A stretch of DNA of 64,000 nt, from assembly GCA_016191845.1 (NCBI GenBank), contig JACPVF010000014.1, positions 1 through 64,000 of the forward strand, given 5' to 3'. The notes under the pieces are model-generated. The model made no database searches. It was not told where the DNA came from and saw only the letters and a program-made list of their open reading frames with translations. Below, piece by piece: positions 32,232 through 41,169 of the stretch (the stretch's first letter is position 1; the number at the start of each line of letters is the position of its first letter). The DNA is from Chloroflexota bacterium (lineage in GTDB: Bacteria; Chloroflexota; Anaerolineae; Anaerolineales; Villigracilaceae). The position numbers were made by a program, and so were the translations under genes.

Positions 32232-32441
32232 ATGGCAAATGATGAATGGTTGACCATCCAGCAGGCCGCACAATTAAGCGGGTATCACCCCGAGTATTTG
32301 CGCATTATCGTCCGGGCGGGGAAATTGGACGCTCACAAGTTCGGATCCGTGTGGGCGATCAACAAGAAATCCCTGTTGTCCTATCTGCAGGCGGCTGAAA
32401 AGTCGTCGGATGGGCGGCAGGGGCCCAAACTCGTCAAGTAA
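32232..32441 (+). CDS. Excisionase-like MerR-type HTH protein
   Basis: 69 aa, one HTH domain: 'EWLTIQQAAQLSGYHPEYLR', 'IIVRAGKLDAHKFGSVWAIN', 'KKSLLSYLQ'. This is the helix_turn_helix_17 (excisionase) pattern. It has GGAG 7 bases before the ATG. It is upstream of two serine recombinases. The likely role is a recombination directionality factor or transcription control of the recombinase block. Confidence 0.8.
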   Translation: MANDEWLTIQQAAQLSGYHPEYLRIIVRAGKLDAHKFGSVWAINKKSLLSYLQAAEKSSDGRQGPKLVK

Positions 32442-32603
32442 ACGGTTTTTGACCCATCCCTGGATGTCCTTGCTTTAAATATATTTTATTAGTAAAATGT
32501 ATTTATACTGAATAACGGGCGTATACCGTGCTGCCACACAATACACGCCCTGACCCAACCCACCGGCATAGGCGGTAGGCGGGCTGTTCGTATTATAGCC
32601 CGA

Positions 32604-32636
32604 GCAGACGCCCTGGTGGGATTCCATCGGGGCGTC
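32604..32636 (+). other. Hairpin in the leader of the recombinase block
   Basis: GACGCCC and GGGCGTC pair across about 15 bases, some 50 bases before the next ATG. It could be a terminator or a leader structure; there is no T-run. Confidence 0.35.
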
Positions 32637-32683
32637 CTGCTTTCCGTCTCGGGAAGGGGGAGGCCCACACAAGGAGACCGTCC

Positions 32684-32947
32684 ATGAAGGTTCAATTTGT
32701 AGATCGCCAATCCACTTCCCCTGCACTTTTGGATCGGGCAGCGACGCTCGAAACCCTTTCCGCCTTTCGACGGGAATGGGAGACGGTGGCGGAAGGAGAC
32801 AGCCTCCTCGATGTCTGCGCCTCGGTCGGGCTGGTGCTTTTCGATCTCACCACCCGCCTGAGCCTGAGCCCGCAGGAGCAGGCGCATGTCCTTGGCGATC
32901 CGCTCCTTTTTGATGCCCAGCGAAAGGTGAACGGAAATTCCATCTGA
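32684..32947 (+). CDS. 87-aa hypothetical protein upstream of recombinases
   Basis: AAGGAG lies 8 bases before the ATG. It is mostly helical: 'ATLETLSAFRREWETVAEGD', 'LLDVCASVGLVLFDLTTRLS'. No motif is recognised. It sits between the excisionase-like gene and the recombinases on the same strand, so it may be a recombination accessory protein. Confidence 0.6.
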   Translation: MKVQFVDRQSTSPALLDRAATLETLSAFRREWETVAEGDSLLDVCASVGLVLFDLTTRLSLSPQEQAHVLGDPLLFDAQRKVNGNSI

Positions 32948-33032
32948 TACGGACTCTGGCGGGCCGGGCGGGCCCCGGCCCGAACCAAGAGAGCCGACCC
33001 GGGAACAAGACAGAAAACAAAGGATTGAAACA

Positions 33033-34736
33033 ATGGCAAAGAGAGCCGTGATCTACGTTCGAACTTCCTCCGAACAACAAGGGGAAAAGAGCAGTCCTGC
33101 CGAGCAGGAGGCAGATTGCCGCTGGTTTGCAGAAAGACAGGGCCTGGTCGTTGTAAACGTGTATCGCGACATCGAACGATATCGTGTCGGAAAAAAATGG
33201 GTGGAACCGTCCGGCGTACGGTATGACCGTCCCGGATTAACGGCGATGCTGCGGGATGCCGCCGATGATCAATTTGATGTCATTCTTGCCTGGCGGGAGG
33301 ATCGTTTGTATCGCGGCATGCGTGCCATGCTCCTGGTATTGGAAACAATCCAGCAACACAACCTTACCATCCTGCTTGCCCAGGAGACGTTCGACCCTGC
33401 CTTGGCCCCGCTCAAAGCCTGGCTGGCGCAGGTGGAATTGGAGAACATCAAGGAACGCATGACCATGGGGGTCAAGGCACGCCTCAAGGCCGGCAAGGCG
33501 AATTCGGGACAGGATCGGTATGGCTACCGCCGGGTAGGGGAGCGCATTGAAGTGGTCCCGGAAGAAGCAGAATGGGTACGGCAGATTTTTGCCTGGTACA
33601 ACGAACGTATTCCCTTCAAGGAAATGCGCCAACGGTTGATTGCAGCAAATGCTCCTCAGAAGATTGCTACAAAACCGCGAAAGATCACCTGGGCAATCAG
33701 CAGTATTTTAGGCATCCTGCAAGGAGCCGAAGAATATGCAATGGGCAAGAAGTTCCAAAGTAGGGAAGGGGATCGGTTCGAAATGGATATTAAGCCAATT
33801 TTGGACGTTCAAACATATCAAGAGTATTTGCGGGTCAAACCAAAGCCGCCAGTGCCGGCACCGGCAAGCATCAAACAATATGCCCTAATTCAAGGCTTGC
33901 TTTATTGCGCTTGTGAGTATCGATGGCAACCTCGCGGTACGACCAGCCATTATCGAATGCCCGATGGGAATTGGTTGAAAAGGCGGACTATCAAAGGCGT
34001 CTATTTTTGTCCATGCAAACATGAAGAAATCCGCTCCCCGGAATGTCCTCGTACCATCCCGCGAATCGATGCAGATCGTGAAGTTTGGAGACAGGTTTGC
34101 AACGCCATAAATCATCCTGAAATTCTATTGGATAGAGCCCGGGATTTGGTTGCTGAACTCATGAACGAAGTAGGCAACCAAGATGTAAATCGTGAACATA
34201 TCCAAAAGGAATTGGAGAACCTTTTTTTGAATAGGCAATGGATTATCACCCAGGCTCGCATTGGCAACATTTCAGAAGATGAAATGGAACGCACACTCAA
34301 TGCATACTCCCAGCAGGAGGTGGATCTGAAAAGCGAATTATCTGCCATGCAAAAAAGAATCGATGAACAGCTGTTGGTGGACTGGGAAGCCAAAGTGATG
34401 GAATTTCTTGCTGACTTACAGGTTGGTATCCAGGCATTGAGTGATATGTCTGTGAACGAAGAGGAGTGGGTTAAATCGTTTGAACTGAAAAAACATATCG
34501 TTCAATTGCTGGTGGAGAGGGTAACGATTGATATTAACCGGCAGTTGACCGTGACCATCCATTTGGACCTGATGGAATTGCTTGAAGAAAGTCTGAAGAA
34601 AAGCGGGGGTTCTGGCTCCTCAGGCTCATGGCCTGCCAGTGGCCGCCCTGCAAAATCGGATTCTCATCGCAAGCCGGCAATGTTTGCCGGTCGAGCAAGA
34701 TACATATCGATTAGCACAATTTGGAATAACAAATAA
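33033..34736 (+). CDS. Large serine recombinase 1
   Basis: 567 aa. The N-terminal resolvase/invertase catalytic domain (1-150) has 'AVIYVRTSSEQQ' with the nucleophile Ser in RxS (S12 of VRTS) and 'AWREDRLYRG' with the conserved Arg residues. A recombinase domain follows (about 160-260). A zinc-ribbon has Cys pairs 'CAC' (~291) and 'CPC' plus 'CPR'. A coiled-coil (380-440) is of the kind that controls directionality in phage integrases. It should catalyse att-site recombination of the element. It is followed 15 bases later by a paralogue. Confidence 0.93.
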   Translation: MAKRAVIYVRTSSEQQGEKSSPAEQEADCRWFAERQGLVVVNVYRDIERYRVGKKWVEPSGVRYDRPGLTAMLRDAADDQFDVILAWREDRLYRGMRAMLLVLETIQQHNLTILLAQETFDPALAPLKAWLAQVELENIKERMTMGVKARLKAGKANSGQDRYGYRRVGERIEVVPEEAEWVRQIFAWYNERIPFKEMRQRLIAANAPQKIATKPRKITWAISSILGILQGAEEYAMGKKFQSREGDRFEMDIKPILDVQTYQEYLRVKPKPPVPAPASIKQYALIQGLLYCACEYRWQPRGTTSHYRMPDGNWLKRRTIKGVYFCPCKHEEIRSPECPRTIPRIDADREVWRQVCNAINHPEILLDRARDLVAELMNEVGNQDVNREHIQKELENLFLNRQWIITQARIGNISEDEMERTLNAYSQQEVDLKSELSAMQKRIDEQLLVDWEAKVMEFLADLQVGIQALSDMSVNEEEWVKSFELKKHIVQLLVERVTIDINRQLTVTIHLDLMELLEESLKKSGGSGSSGSWPASGRPAKSDSHRKPAMFAGRARYISISTIWNNK

Positions 34737-34751
34737 TCTGAGGAGACAACA

Positions 34752-36380
34752 ATGAATAACCGTGCGGTCATTTACGTTCGTACCTCGTCCGAACATCAAG
34801 GAGAAAAATCAAGCCCGACCGAACAGGAGGCGGATTGCCGGCAATTGGCGGCGGATAAGGGTTTGGTGATTGTCAATGTCTATCGTGACATTGAGAAGTA
34901 TCGTGTACGGACCAAATTAGTCGAACCTTCTGGTACACGTTCTGATCGTCCCGGGTTGCTTGATATGTTGAGTGCTGCTGCGCGAAATGAGTTCGATATC
35001 ATCCTGGCTTGGCGTGAAGACAGACTTTATCGCGGAATGCGTGCCATGCTACTTGTATTGGAAACAATTCAAGAGCACAAGGTGACAGTCATGCTAGCTA
35101 GAGAAACCTTTGACCCCAAAATTGCCCCCTTACGCGCGTGGGTGGCTCAAATGGAATTGGATGGCATGAAAGAGCGAATGACGATGGGTGTGAAAGCTCG
35201 TTTAAAATCAGGAAAGGCAAATACGGGACAGGACCGTTATGGTTATCAGCGTATTGACGACCATATTGTGATAGTCGAGGAAGAGGCATATTGGGTTCGG
35301 AAGATATTTGAGTGGTATCTTAATGGTTGTCGTCTCATGGAAATTCGTGATCGATTGATTGCCGGTGGCGCACCCCAAAAAGGGAGCAGCATTCCAAGAA
35401 AGATCCATTGGGCCCGATCCAGTATTCAGGCAATTCTTAAATCAGCAAAGGAATATGCATATGGATTGAAAATTCAGTCCAGAAAAGGGGAACTTTTTGA
35501 AATACCGGTGGATCCAATTATCGATGTTACAACTTTTGAGAGTTTCACAGAATTGAGAACTCGGAAGAAAACTTATCCTGCGCGTCGTGTACACCACGAT
35601 TACCTGCTTGGTGGAATACTCAAATGTGAATGTGGCAATAAGTGGGGCGCAAGAACTCAAAAGACCAGAAAGAATCGGAAAGGTGTGCTGGTCGAGCGAA
35701 AAACATTAACGGGCGTTTACTATTGTCGTCAGAATCACAAAGACCTTGTTTCGCCCGATTGTCCAAGACATATTGGTGCCAAGAAGGCTGATGAAGAAGC
35801 CTGGGGGAAGATTTGTCGCGCTCTCGACAAGCCTGAATACCTGCTTTCACAAGCAATAAGTTTAGTTAATCAACTTCGTGCCAATGCATCTAATCTTCAT
35901 GAAGAAAGAGACAGAATCGAAAAACAGCTTCAGAGGATCAATCATGACCGCCAATGGGTAATTACACAAGCAAGAGAGGGAAAATTTACAAACAATGATA
36001 TGGAACAACAATTGGCAACTTTGACGTTGCAGGAGATCAGCTATAAGCACAACCTGTCTGCATTGGGTCAGACAATAAACATCAACGCGCTCGATAACTG
36101 GGAAGAGAAATTTGAGGAGTACCTTGCGGATTTACAAGCCGGCGTCGTGGAGTTAAAAGAATCCGCTCCTCAAAATGAAGAGGAGCGGCATAGATTGTTC
36201 TTACTTAAAAAGCAGGTTGTGGATACCTTGGTTGAGGAAGTAAAGATCAAAAGAAACCGAGAACTTGAAGTTGTGATGCGTTTAGATTTACTAAAGATCC
36301 TCGATCAAGATGCAGGTTTAGAGAACCTTACCCCTGCGGCATATTCCAGGCGGGGCGAAATTTATACCCGTAAACGATAA
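34752..36380 (+). CDS. Large serine recombinase 2
   Basis: 542 aa, paralogue of recombinase 1. It has the same 'AVIYVRTSSEHQGEKSS' catalytic start, 'AWREDRLYRG', a recombinase domain and a Cys-containing ribbon ('CECGNKW', 'YYCRQNH', 'CPRHI'). A coiled coil lies near 370-430. It has AGGAG before the ATG at 34752 and lies in the same operon. Its 3' end overlaps the 3' end of the DUF35 gene by 53 bases on the other strand, so the right junction of the element is probably here. Tandem pairs may divide integration and excision, or act as a heteromer. Confidence 0.93.
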   Translation: MNNRAVIYVRTSSEHQGEKSSPTEQEADCRQLAADKGLVIVNVYRDIEKYRVRTKLVEPSGTRSDRPGLLDMLSAAARNEFDIILAWREDRLYRGMRAMLLVLETIQEHKVTVMLARETFDPKIAPLRAWVAQMELDGMKERMTMGVKARLKSGKANTGQDRYGYQRIDDHIVIVEEEAYWVRKIFEWYLNGCRLMEIRDRLIAGGAPQKGSSIPRKIHWARSSIQAILKSAKEYAYGLKIQSRKGELFEIPVDPIIDVTTFESFTELRTRKKTYPARRVHHDYLLGGILKCECGNKWGARTQKTRKNRKGVLVERKTLTGVYYCRQNHKDLVSPDCPRHIGAKKADEEAWGKICRALDKPEYLLSQAISLVNQLRANASNLHEERDRIEKQLQRINHDRQWVITQAREGKFTNNDMEQQLATLTLQEISYKHNLSALGQTININALDNWEEKFEEYLADLQAGVVELKESAPQNEEERHRLFLLKKQVVDTLVEEVKIKRNRELEVVMRLDLLKILDQDAGLENLTPAAYSRRGEIYTRKR

Positions 36381-36738
36381 GCCCTCTCTCATCGCCATCA
36401 TTACGCATCTTGCGAGTGACCATTTCCACAGGCATGCCAATCTCGACGGGCTGTTCGCCCAGGTCGGTCAGTTGGGCAGTGATCATGGGGCCCTCTTCGA
36501 GCTTTACCAGAGCCACGGTGTAGGGAGCATTGCTGTCGAATCCGCTTGGGGCCTCGTAAATAGTAGTGTAGGAAAAGACCTCGCCCTTACCGCTAAAGGT
36601 GTACAGGGTCTTGGCTTCGTCGCCACAGTTTGGGCAAACGTCACGCGGGGGGAAGATCTTGGCATCACAGTGCGGGCAGACCTCCCCAACCAAACCATAT
36701 CGTTGTTGTTTGAGACGCCAGTGGCGCGGAATTTCCAT
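36328..36738 (-). CDS. DUF35 zinc-ribbon/OB-fold protein (acyl-CoA thiolase partner)
   Basis: 136 aa. A rubredoxin-like zinc ribbon 'CPHCDAKIFPPRDVCPNCG' is followed by an OB-fold ('GEVFSYTTIYEAPSGF', 'APYTVALVKLEEGPMITAQL'). In archaea such proteins bridge acetoacetyl-CoA thiolase and HMG-CoA synthase. Candidates for both partners are at 45552 and 47769. AAGGAG precedes the ATG. Its last codons ('AWNMPQG') overlap the serine recombinase end, suggesting the element inserted at its 3' end and supplied the final residues. Confidence 0.85.
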   Translation of the reverse strand: MEIPRHWRLKQQRYGLVGEVCPHCDAKIFPPRDVCPNCGDEAKTLYTFSGKGEVFSYTTIYEAPSGFDSNAPYTVALVKLEEGPMITAQLTDLGEQPVEIGMPVEMVTRKMRNDGDERGLIVYGYKFRPAWNMPQG

Positions 36739-37047
36739 GGAATATCTCCTTTTTTCTTTCGTCTGAGCGTATTCTATCCTTCCCCACTATCAAGAACTAT
36801 CAGGAAGGCAAAAAACGAACTGCAAAAAACTATCAGGCGGAGGGATGTTGCCTCGACCAAAACGGAAGGCCAGGCCTATTAGATGAAACAGGTGCAAAAT
36901 CCAGGAGGAGGACTAGACAATCGACAAATCACCCAATCGGTTGTCTAAACATTCATGACATTATACAGAGTTGTAATGAATTTCGAAATGTTGTACAACA
37001 ATATTTGACAATTGGATATCGCCTACCTACTTAATTAAGGAGGCCAC
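36739..37047 (+). other. Intergenic region upstream of the Hdr/Mvh operon
   Basis: About 310 bases, AT-rich near 36900-37030. It holds an inverted pair AGACAA/TTGTCT around 36915-36950, an 8-bp palindrome TTGTACAA near 36991, a TTGACA at 37005-37010, and AAGGAGG just before hdrC. A redox-responsive operator is conceivable but no match to a named site is clear. Confidence 0.4.
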
Positions 37048-37644
37048 ATGCAGACTCTGGATCAGGAGCGCGCCTCAGCGCCCCCCAAGCAGATCGAGGA
37101 CCTCTCCCTGCTTGGTGAAGTCTCTCACCGAACCGCGGGCGTCTCGCGGCTGGAGATGTGCATCCAATGCGGATGCTGCGGCGGGTCCTGTCCTTCTGAA
37201 GCGGACATGGACCACACGCCGCGCATGTTATTCGCCATGCTCCGGGCAGGCATGCGTCATGCCGCGCTGATGAGCAACACACCATGGATCTGCGTCTCCT
37301 GCTACCACTGTGTGGTGCGCTGTCCACAGAACGTGCACATCGCCGACGTGATGTACACCCTAAAAAGTATGGCCATCGAAGCCAAGCTCTACCAGGACTC
37401 GACTGCGCCCGACTTCTCACAGACCTTTGTAGACATGGTCGAGGAGTACGGACGCAGTTTTGAATTGGGGTTGGCCACACGACATTACCTCAAGCACTTC
37501 CCACTACGGTTGCCCAACATGGCACCCATGGGCATTGGCATGTTGAGCAAGCAACGCATGAGTATCATGCCTACGCGCATCAAGGGGATTGCCCAACTGA
37601 AGGCCATCCTCAAGCGGGCCAAGGAAGTGGAGGCGTCTTCATGA
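37048..37644 (+). CDS. hdrC: Heterodisulfide reductase subunit C-like
   Basis: 198 aa. Two [4Fe-4S] motifs are present: 'CIQCGCCGGSCP' (~48) and 'CVSCYHCVVRCP' (~91). HdrC passes electrons between HdrA and HdrB. AAGGAGG precedes the ATG at 37048. The stop overlaps the hdrB start (ATGA). It is the first gene of the hydrogenase/Hdr operon. Confidence 0.92.
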   Translation: MQTLDQERASAPPKQIEDLSLLGEVSHRTAGVSRLEMCIQCGCCGGSCPSEADMDHTPRMLFAMLRAGMRHAALMSNTPWICVSCYHCVVRCPQNVHIADVMYTLKSMAIEAKLYQDSTAPDFSQTFVDMVEEYGRSFELGLATRHYLKHFPLRLPNMAPMGIGMLSKQRMSIMPTRIKGIAQLKAILKRAKEVEASS

Positions 37645-38648
37645 ACAAGTACATCCTCTACCCTGGCTGCTCAATGGAGTCCAGCGCCCGCGCCTACTAC
37701 GACTCGCTCAAGGCCATCACCGACATCATCGGCCTGGACCTGCAGGAGATCGAGGACTGGAATTGCTGCGGCGCGACCGAATATCTCGGCATCAAGTTGA
37801 CCCCCGCCTACGCATTGATCTCGCGCAATCTGGCGCTGGCCGCCCAACAGGCGGATGGCACACGGACGGTGGTCGCGCCATGTTCGGCCTGCTACCTTAA
37901 CCTGGCCAAGGCGGACTACTACATGCAGGAACAGCCCGTGCTCGGACAGCACGTCAACGAGGCGTTGGCGGCGGGCGGACTCTCCTACACGCCTGGTTCA
38001 CTCGACATCCGCCACCTGCTCGACGTGCTGGTCTATGACGTGGGGCTGGATACCATTAAAAGCAAGGTGGTCCGCCCGCTGACGGGTCTGCGCGTGGCGC
38101 CCTACCTGGGCTGCATGGTGCCGCGTCCCGATTACGAGCATCGCTGGTCAGACTACGAATATCCCGTGGAACTGGACCTGCTGCTCAACGCCCTCGGCGC
38201 AGAAGTGATCGAATTCCCGCTCAAAACCGAATGCTGTGGCGGGCACATGACACAGATCAGCCCCGACACAGCCTTCGAGTTGATCCGTCGCCTGGTCTCC
38301 GCCGCCGATGCACATCAAGCCGACCTGATGGCCACACTCTGCCCGATGTGCCAGATGAATCTGGATGCCTACCAGAGCGAGACCAACAAATATTTCGGCA
38401 CCAGTTTTCGCATGCCTGTCATCTTCTTTACCCAGTTGATGGGTCTGGCCTTTGGGCTGGAAGCCAAAGACCTGGGCTTCGGGCTGGAGTTGGTCAGCGC
38501 GCGCAATGCGCTGGCGAAGATCGGCATCGAGCATCCCGCGGAAGTCCCTGCAGGAACGGCCCGTCCCAAGAAAGACGGCAGCCTGCCGATGCCCGCTCCC
38601 CTGCCGCCGCGCAACATGCCTGCCGAGAAGGGCAAGGTGGTGAAATGA
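37641..38648 (+). CDS. hdrB: Heterodisulfide reductase subunit B-like
   Basis: 335 aa. It has two CCG domains: 'YPGCS...WNCCGATE...APCSACY' and 'YLGCM...TECCGGH...TLCPMCQ'. These are the Cys-rich motifs that hold the non-cubane clusters at the disulfide active site in methanogens. A Pro-rich C-terminal tail follows. The physiological disulfide in this bacterium is unknown. It overlaps hdrC and hdrA by four bases each. Confidence 0.92.
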   Translation: MNKYILYPGCSMESSARAYYDSLKAITDIIGLDLQEIEDWNCCGATEYLGIKLTPAYALISRNLALAAQQADGTRTVVAPCSACYLNLAKADYYMQEQPVLGQHVNEALAAGGLSYTPGSLDIRHLLDVLVYDVGLDTIKSKVVRPLTGLRVAPYLGCMVPRPDYEHRWSDYEYPVELDLLLNALGAEVIEFPLKTECCGGHMTQISPDTAFELIRRLVSAADAHQADLMATLCPMCQMNLDAYQSETNKYFGTSFRMPVIFFTQLMGLAFGLEAKDLGFGLELVSARNALAKIGIEHPAEVPAGTARPKKDGSLPMPAPLPPRNMPAEKGKVVK

Positions 38649-40696
38649 CTCAATATGGCGGGACCAACCCAAAGCTTGCCCTGAGCGAGTCGAAGGGTCA
38701 AGAAAGAATTGGTGTGTACGTCTGCCACTGCGGTACGAACATCGCAGGCGTGGTGGACGTCCAGGATGTGGCAGAGTGGGCTGCCGCGCAGTTGGAACAT
38801 CGCGGGGTGGTGATCGGGCGCGACTACAAGTTCATGTGCTCCAGCCTCGGCCAGGAGTTGATCGAGAAGGACATCAAGGAGCTGGAGCTGACGCGCGTGG
38901 TGGTGGCGGCTTGTTCACCGCACCTACATGAAGCAACCTTCCGCACGGCCTGCAAGAACGCGGGATTGAATCCGTATCTATGCGAGCTGGTTTCCATCCG
39001 CGAGCAGGTCTCGTGGGTGCATACCGACAAGGAAATGGCCACAGCCAAGGCGAAGGCGATGGTCTCGGGCGGCGTGGAACGTGTCATCCGCCACGTGCCG
39101 TTGGAGCCGCTGCGCGTGCCGATTCACCCTGATACGATGGTGGTGGGCGGCGGCATTGCGGGCATTCAGTCGGCGCTGGAGATCGCGGACGCGGGTTATC
39201 ACGTCTACCTGGTCGAGCGCGAACCGTCGATCGGCGGGCACATGGCCCAGTTCGACAAGACCTTCCCCACCCTGGACTGCTCGGCCTGCATCCTGACCCC
39301 CAAGATGGTGCAGGTGGGCACGCATCCCAACATCACGATGCTGACCTGGAGCGAAGTCGAAAAGGTGGATGGCTTCGTGGGCAACTTCACCGTGACCGTG
39401 CGCAAGAAAGCGCGCAAGGTGATCGAGAACCTGTGCACGGGCTGCGGCATCTGTCAGGAGAAATGCCCAAAGAAAGTCATCGACGATGTGTATGAGGCAG
39501 GCCTGGGCTATCGCAAGGCCGTGTACACCCCCTTCCCGCAAGCCGTACCCAAATACCCCGTCATGGATGTGGAGAACTGTACCTATTTCCAGAAGGGCAC
39601 CTGCAAGGCCTGCGAAAAATTCTGCCCGACCAACGCCATCGACTTCAAACAGCAGGATGAGATATTGACCCTGCAAGTGGGCAACATCGTGCTGGCCACG
39701 GGCTATGACCTGTTCGATGCGCGCCGTGTGACCAACTACGGCTACGGACGCCTGCCGAACGTGTTCACCAGCCTGGAGTTCGAGCGCCTCAGCAACGCGG
39801 CAGGACCCACCAACGGCAACATCGTCCTGCGCGACGGCAAGACCACGCCCAAGGCGGTCGGCATCGTGCATTGCGTGGGCTCACGCGACCGCAACTTCAA
39901 CAACTACTGCTCGGTCATCTGCTGCATGCAGGGACTCAAGTTCGCGCATCTCGTCCACGAACGCACGGGCGCCATCGTCTACAACTTCTACATCGACATG
40001 CGCACGGCCTACAAGGCCTACGATGAGTTCTATCAGCGCGTGCTCGACGAAGGGACGCTCTTCGTGCGCGGCAAGGTGGCTGAGATCACCGATGTCCCGC
40101 GCCGACCTGACGAGGATGGTCATCTCATCGTCCAGGTGGAAGACACCCTGGCGGGCAAACAGCGCCGCATCCCTGTCGACATGGTCATCCTATCGACAGG
40201 CTTGCAGCCGCGCTACGACGCCAAGGAAACGGCCAAACGCTTCGGCCTGTCCTGCTCGTCGGACGGCTGGTTCATTGAGAAGCATCCCAAGCTGGATCCC
40301 ATCTCGACCATGACGGAGGGCATCTACATCGCGGGCTGTGTGCAAGGCCCCAAGGACATCCCTTCCAGCGTGACCCAGGGAGCGGCGGCAGCGGCGCGTG
40401 TGCTGGGCAAGATCCAGCAAAAGGAGATCGCCATCGAGCCCGTGCGCGCCAGCGTCAATCAGGACCAGTGCTCGGGCTGCCGAATCTGCAATACCCTGTG
40501 TCCATACAACGCCATCAGCTTCGACGAGGCCCGCGCGGTCAGCCTGGTCAACGCGGCGCTGTGTCAGGGCTGCGGAACCTGTGTGGCGGCCTGTCCCGCG
40601 GGTGCCATCAGCGGAACGGCCTTCAGCAACGACCAGATCCTCTCGCAGATCGAAGGCCTGTTGCTGCTCAACGTCGATGAGCCTGTGACGGCGTAG
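38645..40696 (+). CDS. hdrA: Heterodisulfide reductase subunit A-like, flavin-containing
   Basis: 683 aa from the ATG at 38645 overlapping the hdrB stop; the longer open frame to 38231 is a shadow of hdrB. It has an N-terminal 'IGVYVCHCGTNI', a FAD site ('VVGGGIAGIQSALEIADAGY', ~165), and four ferredoxin-type motifs: 'CTGCGICQEKCP', 'CKACEKFCP', 'CSGCRICNTLCP', 'CQGCGTCVAACP'. HdrA is the electron-bifurcating subunit, reducing ferredoxin and HdrB from MvhD. The N-terminus carries about 12 extra residues ('NPKLALSESKG') encoded by a dispersed repeat. Confidence 0.93.
   Translation: MTQYGGTNPKLALSESKGQERIGVYVCHCGTNIAGVVDVQDVAEWAAAQLEHRGVVIGRDYKFMCSSLGQELIEKDIKELELTRVVVAACSPHLHEATFRTACKNAGLNPYLCELVSIREQVSWVHTDKEMATAKAKAMVSGGVERVIRHVPLEPLRVPIHPDTMVVGGGIAGIQSALEIADAGYHVYLVEREPSIGGHMAQFDKTFPTLDCSACILTPKMVQVGTHPNITMLTWSEVEKVDGFVGNFTVTVRKKARKVIENLCTGCGICQEKCPKKVIDDVYEAGLGYRKAVYTPFPQAVPKYPVMDVENCTYFQKGTCKACEKFCPTNAIDFKQQDEILTLQVGNIVLATGYDLFDARRVTNYGYGRLPNVFTSLEFERLSNAAGPTNGNIVLRDGKTTPKAVGIVHCVGSRDRNFNNYCSVICCMQGLKFAHLVHERTGAIVYNFYIDMRTAYKAYDEFYQRVLDEGTLFVRGKVAEITDVPRRPDEDGHLIVQVEDTLAGKQRRIPVDMVILSTGLQPRYDAKETAKRFGLSCSSDGWFIEKHPKLDPISTMTEGIYIAGCVQGPKDIPSSVTQGAAAAARVLGKIQQKEIAIEPVRASVNQDQCSGCRICNTLCPYNAISFDEARAVSLVNAALCQGCGTCVAACPAGAISGTAFSNDQILSQIEGLLLLNVDEPVTA
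38671..38700 (+). repeat. Dispersed repeat within the 5' end of hdrA
   Basis: The 'GCTTGCCCTGAGCGAGTCGA' block followed by AGGGTC is one arm of a repeat related to 'CCTTCGACTGCG...CGCTCAGGAC' at 44227-44274. It is translated in frame as extra N-terminal residues. Confidence 0.55.
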
Positions 40697-40704
40697 GAGG
40701 AAAC

Positions 40705-41169
40705 ATGACCGACAAATTCGAACCCACCATCATCGGCTTCACCTGTAACTGGTGCTCCTACCGCGCCGCCGACCTGGCTGGCACGGCCCGCATCAAGTAT
40801 CCACCCAACGTGCGGCTGGTGCGGCTGATGTGTTCGGGCCGCCTCGACCCGACCTTCGTCTTCAAGGCCCTCTCCAGCGGCGCGGACGGCGTCATCATCA
40901 CGGGCTGCCACCCCGGAGAATGTCACTACCTCGAACAGAATTACAAGGCCCTGCGCCGCTTCCAGCTTATGCGGCGGACGTTGGTTGGGCTGGGGCTGGA
41001 GCCTGGGCGCGTGAAACTGGTCTGGGCCAGCGCCGCCGAGGGAGCCAGATTCGCCAGCGAGATCAACATCTTCGTCGAGGAGATCCGCGCGCTGGGCCCA
41101 CTGCACTGGGGCATTCCCAGTGACCTGTTGCCCGTTCCCAACGAACCGCTGGAGGAGGTGCCCGCATGA
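40705..41169 (+). CDS. mvhD: F420-non-reducing hydrogenase iron-sulfur subunit D-like
   Basis: 154 aa. 'TIIGFTCNWCSYRAADLAGT', 'LVRLMCSGRLDP' and 'GVIITGCHPGECHY' carry the Cys residues of the [2Fe-2S] MvhD family. MvhD links the hydrogenase to HdrA. It lies 8 bases after hdrA and overlaps mvhG by ATGA. The length is normal for the family. Confidence 0.92.
   Translation: MTDKFEPTIIGFTCNWCSYRAADLAGTARIKYPPNVRLVRLMCSGRLDPTFVFKALSSGADGVIITGCHPGECHYLEQNYKALRRFQLMRRTLVGLGLEPGRVKLVWASAAEGARFASEINIFVEEIRALGPLHWGIPSDLLPVPNEPLEEVPA

Noticed and set aside
38231-38644. Longer start for HdrA
   Set aside because: It overlaps hdrB, whose CCG domains are unambiguous; the ATGA start at 38645 is the normal coupling.
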